Part shown: positions 57,552-64,000 of the stretch, piece by piece
How positions within the stretch are numbered: position 1 is the first letter of the stretch
How the letters are laid out: each line of letters starts with the position of its first letter
Assembly (NCBI GenBank): GCA_015178975.1
Contig: WHVD01000215.1
Coordinates: 53,104-117,103, forward strand
Direction of reading: 5' to 3'
Origin: Hysterangium stoloniferum
Taxonomy: Eukaryota; Basidiomycota; Agaricomycetes; Hysterangiales; Hysterangiaceae
DNA: 64,000 bases
Position numbers and translations under genes: made by a program
The notes under the pieces: generated by a model
Databases searched by the model: none
What the model was told of the DNA's origin: nothing
The model's input: the letters and a program-made list of their open reading frames with translations, nothing else

Positions 57552-60500
57552 TCAATATGACTCAGATCGGGTTTTCGTGTTCCGCGTTCGGATCTCCCAA
57601 TCTCGAAGGATTGCTGGAGCATTCTTCAAGTCTCTTCTTGTAAGCCATTCATCGAAATTCGATGAATAATCTTTAAATCGTACTCTGTAGAGAACATTAC
57701 GTCTCCCATTGCGTGCTCGTGACCATTTTTGATCCACAATAGCTTCGACTTCGTATTCGGGGAGTTCTTCAAAATCGGCACGATTGAAATTTCTCTTGGG
57801 TCGAAATCCGAATCTTTCAGGGGACTCTTTGTAAGGCTCTAGATGTGCGATATTTAAGACAGGGTGAGTCCCATACGACGCTGGCATTCTCAGGCGATAC
57901 GCTACTGCGCTGATTTTTTCTAGAATTTCGAACGGTCCTTCGTATCTCATTAGGAATTTCTGTCCTCGCCCCTTCGTTTCTTTTAAAAGCGCTAGCGAAT
58001 GCGGATTTAAGACGACTAAATCGCCTACTTGAAATTCAAGGGTAAGTCGCCCTTGATTGTAATACCTTTTCTGAAACATTTGTCCCAGAAGTAAAGCATC
58101 CTTGGCTCTATCTCGATTCGTCCGAAATTGTTCTACCATCGAGTCGGCCTGATCGCTCCATCCCTTGAAATTCGATTCTGTCATTTCTGGTGAACTATTA
58201 GGCCGGTCCACCTTATCTGATTCCGGGGATAAAAAACTTGACTTCGTGAGTGGCGTATATCCAAATAATAAGAATGCTGGAGTGAATCCTGATACGGCAT
58301 GAATGCTTGTATTATAGGACAATGCGAATCCATTTAAGAGGGATATCCAATCATTCCTTTCTGGCCCAATATAGGCACGAAGACCAACTTCCAAGGTTTG
58401 ATTCATTATTTCAGTTTGTCCATCTGCTTGAGGATGGTAGGCTGTGGTGAGTCCTCTTTTTATTTTCATCTGCTTGCAGAGTGATTCCCAAAATCTCCCA
58501 GTCCATTTGCGATCACGGTCGGATATTATTTGTCGAGGCAATCCATACTGTGAGATAATGTATTGAAAGACTAGTCTCCCGATTTCTTCTTCTTTATCTG
58601 TAGTATGACAAGGAATAAATATTGCATACTTTGTCAGTTTGTCCACCACAACAAGAATGTTGTCAAATCCATCACTTGTAGGTAGTTCTGGAATAAAGTC
58701 CATTGTAATGACTTCGAACGGCTGTGATGGGATTGGAATAGGCTGAAGGAGACCATATGGTGCATGTTTTCTTGTCTTTGATTTTTGGCAAATATCATAA
58801 GTATTAACAAATTGAAGGATCTCCCTGGACATTCTGGGCCAATAATATCCACTGGCAATCCGGTTATAAGTCTTGTGATATCCAGCATGAGCACCATTAG
58901 TCAAATCATCATGCATTTGTGACATAATATCAGGACGTTTAGAACTTGGGACACAAAGTCTTAGATTTCCTTGAGAATCTTCAAAGAAAATTAATCCTTC
59001 ATTTCCTAAGGAATACTGGGGGAACCGAGGATTACTCCAGTTCTCTTCAGTCTTCAAAGTGTTCAGGACTGTAGTGAAGTGAGGATCTTCTTGGTAACCC
59101 AGAATGAATTCTTGAATTTCATTTGGATCGGCTCCAATGAGTATGCTGTAACCATGAGCACTTGCATAAGATGAACTCGTGATTCCGAGATTAGGATTCT
59201 GCATAATAATTCCCAAGTTGACTGATCGGTCGGGTGCCTTATAGTCTTCCTCTAGAACTTCTCTTCCAAGATTTAGCAAATCTGCTTCAAACTCGGGCAT
59301 TAATTCTTCATAGAACTTAGCCAATGGGTCGTTCTCTTGATCTGCTAAGCTTACAGATCTAGTCTGATCAGTGATAGGACCATCTTCTCGAGGCCAACGT
59401 CTTCTTAATCTTGATATGGGATCTACATTTGAGTGTACTCGTCCAGCACGATGAATAACCTTAAGTTCAGGATATGCTGCAAATATTGTTCCCCAAGTGA
59501 GTAATCTCCTATTGATATTTTGAAAGGTCTTGCTCCAAGTTAATGCTGCATGATCTGTAATTGCCCAAATCTTTTCACCTTCTAGGTATGATTGGAATTT
59601 GACCAAGCCTTCTTTTAATGCCAAGGCTTCTCGTTCTGTGGGTGAATAATTCCTTTCGGCAGATTTTAATGTTCTTGACCAATAAGCAATGACTCTTTCC
59701 ACATGAACAATAGTTTCTTCAAATTCTTCAGCCCACGATCCATTGCTCGGTAAGTTCTCTTCTTCCTTAGATATAGCAATGACCAATTGAGGAATTTCTT
59801 CGTTGTTGTCATAAGCTTTCCTCAATTTATCATAAGTTTTGGTCCCTTCCAAATCTCTAATCTTGATTGGTTGAACTTGTTGAAGAATTGCTGCTATCCC
59901 TATGTCACAAGCATCGGAGTACAGTCGATAACCAAGACTTCTGATTGCATAGGCCCTAACTGGAGAATTGGTGAGTGCCTTTTTTGCTAATTCAAAGGCA
60001 TTCTGCTGAGCATTTCCCCATGTCCATGTTACATTTTTCTTGAGTAATGAAAATAATGGGTTCACTATCCAAGCATAGAATGGAATATATGCAGAGAAGT
60101 AAACCATCATTCCCAAGAATGTTTGAAGCTCATGAACATTTCTAGGTTCATCCAGTTGTAAGATAGCATCAACCTTTTCTTTGTGAGTGGAGAGACCAAG
60201 TCTTGAGACCTTTTGCCCTAATAACTTGAGTGACTGATAGCCAAAATGACACTTTGAAGGAGATAGGGTAATCTTGGAGGTTATGATTGCTTGAAGCACC
60301 AATTCAACATGGTTTAAATGATCTTCAAAGGTCTTTGAAAAGATTACAATGTCATCAATATAAACCAAGGTGAATATCCATAAGAAGGGTGCCAAAACAT
60401 TTTGCATGACTCTTTGAAACACAGCTGGTCCATTGCGAAATCCAAATGGCATCCTTAAGAATTGATAAAGACCTCGATGTGTCCTGAAGGCTGTCTTCTC

Positions 60501-62965
60501 CTTATCTCTAGATGCCATTTCTAACTGTGTAAAACCTGCTAGTGCATCCAGAGTTGATAGCCATTGTGATCCAGATAATGCTTGCAGAATATCATCTTGA
60601 CGTGGTAATGGAAATTCATCCGGGATGACTTGTGCATTGAGTTGACGATAGTCTATAACCATTCTAGGCTTGGACTGACGATATGTTATGAATGCTGGAG
60701 CACCCCATGGACTCTGAGAAGGTTCGATTACTTTCAGCTTAATCCACTTGTCCATCTGTTCATCTATAACTCCTCTGCTCTTGGGTGAAGCAAAGAATGG
60801 AGGCATTGATATTTCTCTAGCTCCTTCTCGTAAATTGATTTCCACCTTTGCAGGATAATGTCCAAGTCTTCCATCTAATCCAAATGCAAGACGATTCTTC
60901 CAGAGTGTTGACTTCAACTGCTTCTTTTGCTCCAGAGATAAGTCCTTGCTAATGTCGATCTCTTCAAAGAACTTATCGGAGCTAATGTCTTCAGGGGGTG
61001 GTTCTGCAGTTTTGGGCCCACCTTCTGATTCTCCTTCAACATTTGGTTCGTCAATTGAGTTGTATTTAGGATTCAAGAGTTGATTGGCAATACTCTTAAC
61101 TAGATAGGCATGAGCACTTAAGTTGTTAAGTTGTTCTTCACTTAAATGCTCATGACTATCCAACCAAGATTCAGGATTATGTGAATAGCCTAGTATTTGA
61201 CCTTCATGTATATGCACTGGAAAACTCGAAAACTTTGAAACATATAAGTGTGGATTCTTTCGAGTGATGATAGAATCGGGTGCTGCATAAAAGTCTTGAT
61301 CACCTCGATTGGATAAGATAATCTTCTCAATATATGCTATGTCTGACTTCTCGGGAAAGGTCAGTGACACAGGAACTGCACTGATTGACTCTGGAGATAT
61401 AGTAATACCAATGACAGATCGCACAGAATTATCAGTTTCTCTGTTTTGAAGTGTCTTCTTGACTCGTTTGTTCTTTCGATGGGCCTTGAATTTTGCAGTC
61501 AGGTCTGAAAGCTTGGGAGTTACTTTAACTTGAAATGCTTGACCCTTTTCATCCTGCAACATTGGCCCAATAGAGTTTTCGACTTTGATAGATCTTCCAC
61601 TTGAACCAAAATTCAAAGTTGAACCCTCTTCTCCTCGGATGACTGAGATTGCATACTGATCTGCAAAGTCATTTCCAATGATAAAAGGAGTAGTCATTCC
61701 TTTGACTACATAAGCCTCAATGACTAACTCCACTGGTCCCTCATCTGTGTCAAAGTAGACGGGTAATGAAACGAATCCCGATATAGTTGATGCTCCAGTT
61801 ACTTGAATCAGATTGACTCGCTGTCCATTCTTAATCTTTGGAGGATTATCAAGTCGAGATAAGGTAGAGTGTGATATCAATGAAATGTCTGCACCCGAGT
61901 CTACAATGATCTTAGTTGGATTCTGGCCATAACATCCTAGCCATCCTTTGGCTGAAGTGGCTTGTGCTCCAAGGAATGCACATCCAGGAGGCCTGGCCAT
62001 TAGTTTGGGTAAGGAAAAGATTTCTTTCTTCGTTGAATTAGCCAGTTTTATAATATAGTTTTTGACATTGAAGATTCCATTAAGCATTTTGCGTTGAAGC
62101 TTTTGCTCAGAAGCCTTTTGATGTATAGGAGTGTTGTTAGGAAATGAGTGTTCAATCTCTAATCCCCTCTGTATAGACTGAGGTTTTAAAGACTGGCTGT
62201 TCGGACTTGAATCCAGATTAACAGTTCTGCATACATTGAAAGCTTCACAAGTATTTGAATCGGAGGAGTCAGAATCAAGATTGATTAAATTCCCTGACTC
62301 TGAGGATTCCTGTATTGACTGATGGGAGTCTTCATCCTCTGAGGAACAATTGTAGTACAGTTCATCGTATTCTGATTGAGCTTGAACATCTTCATCAGTT
62401 TGGCTAGCAAAATTGGCCCTAACATTTTTCGTTCCCTTCCGAGAGTACTTGCAGTCATAGTCCCAGTGCTTTGGACTGCCACAGTGTCGACAGGGCCTAG
62501 CCTTCTTGGATTCCGGAGTATTCCCCTTAGAGACAATAGAGTCATCCCTTGGGAACTGAGGTTTTCCGATATTGGGACTCCAACCTATTAAGTTCGACCT
62601 TGCAAACCGGAATTGATTACGATTTGAAGAAGGACCCTTTGATTGGCGAATTGACTGTTCAACTTGCTTCAGGCGCCTTTCAATTGAAGAGTCCTGTGAT
62701 CCGAAAGGAGAGTGTTGAAGTGCTTGTTCATGATGTTTGATGGCAGTAGCAAACTCGCGCAAGGTTCTACATCGATGTGTATCCAAAATTGTAGACCAAA
62801 ATTCAGGTGCACCATTCATTACTTCCATCATCATTTCAGAGTCTGATAATCGATAGACCATACTCAAGAGCTCTGATTTGCGTATGAAGTAAGTCGTTGG
62901 TGATTCGCTTGAATGACCTGATTCTCGGTAGCTTGCTTTGTTGGCTCGGCCCTTTTGACGATCAA
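57552..62965 (-). CDS. Chromovirus Gag-NC/Pol polyprotein, intact pol
   Basis: One open frame of 1771 codons from the first ATG at 62867; it is already open from about 62965, where it should join gag. Domains in order: CCHC zinc knuckle CRHCGSPKHWDYDC (residues 126-139), aspartic protease IVDSGADISL (323 on), RT with the YIDD box near 835, RNase H (SDACDIG, TEREALALKEGL, TDHAAL), integrase zinc finger (HAGYHKTYNR to CQKSK), integrase core TMDFIP, SDRDRKW and QADGQTEIMNQ (D, D, E), and a C-terminal chromodomain (YEVEAIVDQKWS...YRVRFKDYSSNFDEWL, about 1690-1755). All catalytic residues are present, so the pol part may be recent or functional. Reverse transcription and chromatin-guided integration are expected from the family. 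Confidence 0.93.
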
Positions 62966-63980
62966 GGCCAGGACCGGTTCATGTAATACACACAAATGGC
63001 TCGTCTCAAAGTACTCCAAGAAGCTGTAATTTCACGACGATAATCGGTGGGCAATGACCAGAACCATAAGTCTGCATCCTTCTCAAGTCTTAAAGGTACT
63101 AGTTGTCCTAGTTGCTTGAAAATGTAGTTACTTTGTTCTGACAAGTTATTGATCTTGAAAATCCATTTTGACAATGTATCAGGATCACCATCCCACTTAG
63201 GAATGATTTCGGGTTTCAGTTTCAAGTCGAAATGTGCTTCTTGAATGCCTTTAGAGTTTGTAGAGTCAAGTGGCTTGCCTTTTCCACGGTTCAGATTATT
63301 GAAGTCTTTAGGACCACCTGGATCATAGGGGTCATCATCTCCACCACCTGGAGGACCTCCTCCATAAGGGAGATTTCGATTTTCAAAGAAACCTGGCCTG
63401 ATTGGTCTCCGAATATGAAGTACGTCTATCTCTGTCAGGGTCATGAGGGAAATGATGTCCACTGTTGTTTCGATCAGGGGCTCTTTAGGAGGTTCGTAAG
63501 GAGGATCTCCCGAAGCTACTTGAGTATGAGGCAATGAACTCCTCTTCTCCATAGTCCTTCTTTCTTGAGGATCTTGAAGTAGCTCTGATAGTCTCCTAGA
63601 TTCTGACATATATGCAGGCAAGTCATTGTATGGTGAAGTGATACTTGAATGTGGACTGAATAGTTCTTCAGATGCCTTCTTTTTAGCATCTTGAAATCCA
63701 TGTTCTTCAAACAAGGGTACACTTCGCTTGGTTTCATGCTGTATAATATTAGAATCAACTTCATCTCCTTGTGCAGCTTGACTTTTGTGATTTGAAAGGG
63801 TGCCTCTGGAGGTGGCAATTCAAATCTAATTTCGCTTGTGAGCTGCTTCGGAGTTGAGTGAAGATGTTCTCAAAGGTTGGTCACTGGTTGGTAATGGAGA
63901 GGGTGTTTGCCTAATCCCCTCAGATCTGATCCTGGGGGGAGGAAGCCACAGGCTGTGGTGCTTGAGTTCGTTCCCATAGG
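62962..63980 (-). pseudogene. Chromovirus gag, frameshifted
   Basis: The main gag frame (63714-62962) encodes a proline/glycine-rich stretch (GGGPPGGGDDDPYDPGG) and the capsid-like core (WDGDPDTLSKWIFKINNLSEQ...LEKDADLWFWSLP...WSTLRRAICVYYMNR). It ends at a TGA in TGG-CCT-TGA near 62960. Skipping one base continues in the pol frame (LDRQKGRANKASYRESGHSS). Upstream, at least two more shifts occur (near 63785 and in a C run near 63940). The zinc knuckle lies in the downstream frame, so the break is inside gag rather than at a gag/pol border. Confidence 0.75.
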
Positions 63981-64000
63981 CATCAGAGCATCATGTGAAT

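Larger units (their letters stand above)
55124..64000 (-). mobile_element. Ty3/gypsy chromovirus, incomplete at the right edge
   Basis: On the minus strand: gag remains (63980-62962), a long pol frame (62867-57552), an extra frame (57383-56469), a polypurine tract (56402-56387) and the 3' LTR (56386-55124). The 5' LTR and primer-binding site are outside the window. It is inserted in a family A LTR. Confidence 0.92.

Noticed and set aside
62955-62970. Programmed +1 frameshift at the chromovirus CCT-TGA
   Set aside because: The shift lies upstream of the CCHC knuckle, inside gag, and other shifts occur nearby. A random indel is the simpler explanation.

Overview
This window comes from a filamentous basidiomycete (Agaricomycotina-like) nuclear genome. 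The evidence is short GT-AG introns of about 45-90 nt in every conserved gene, a fungal-type conventional actin whose diagnostic stretches look basidiomycete, a fungal FUR1-type uracil phosphoribosyltransferase, a MAK5-type helicase, an F-box/LRR gene, a fungal NLR (hydrolase-NB-ARC-TPR), and a heavy load of LTR, LINE and Helitron remains. The species cannot be fixed from this sequence alone.

Left part (1-31.6 kb). A decayed F-box/LRR paralog (about 331-2640) is split by a solo LTR with a perfect target duplication. It is followed by UPRT (5000-6291) and a gene-poor stretch. A family of seven-helix membrane proteins comes next: one diverged member (10137-11230) and three near-identical tandem copies (12705, 15533, 17820), each dragging a LINE reverse-transcriptase relic behind it. 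Then come a broken small secreted-protein-like gene (19455-19667), an intact F-box/LRR gene on the minus strand (20546-22167), and a housekeeping block: MAK5-like helicase (22657-25575), actin (26796-28484) and the tiny complex I subunit NDUFB7/B18 (28784-29357).

Middle part (31.6-40.3 kb). One large NLR-type gene carries an alpha/beta-hydrolase head, an NB-ARC ATPase and a very homogeneous array of 42-residue TPR units. Its 3' half is broken by LTR insertions, two of which contain further nested solo LTRs. Most have exact 5-bp target duplications, and deleting them in silico rejoins the TPR reading frame.

Right part (40.3-64 kb). This is accessory and repetitive. It holds dispersed repeats, a tandem array of exon-like 68-nt units, and a dead Helitron whose Rep segment is inverted so that the helicase Walker A motif is cut between two strands. 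Chromovirus debris sits at the inversion joint. Minisatellites follow (18-, 20- and about 28-30-bp units), one of them split by a solo LTR. The window ends in a large chromovirus (Ty3/gypsy with chromodomain, minus strand). Its pol frame is intact over 1771 codons, its gag is frameshifted, and an extra non-env-like reading frame lies downstream of pol. Its 3' LTR sits inside an older solo LTR; the 5' LTR lies outside the window.

The housekeeping genes act independently of one another. The unusual biology is in the NLR, the seven-helix gene cluster and the transposon rearrangements.
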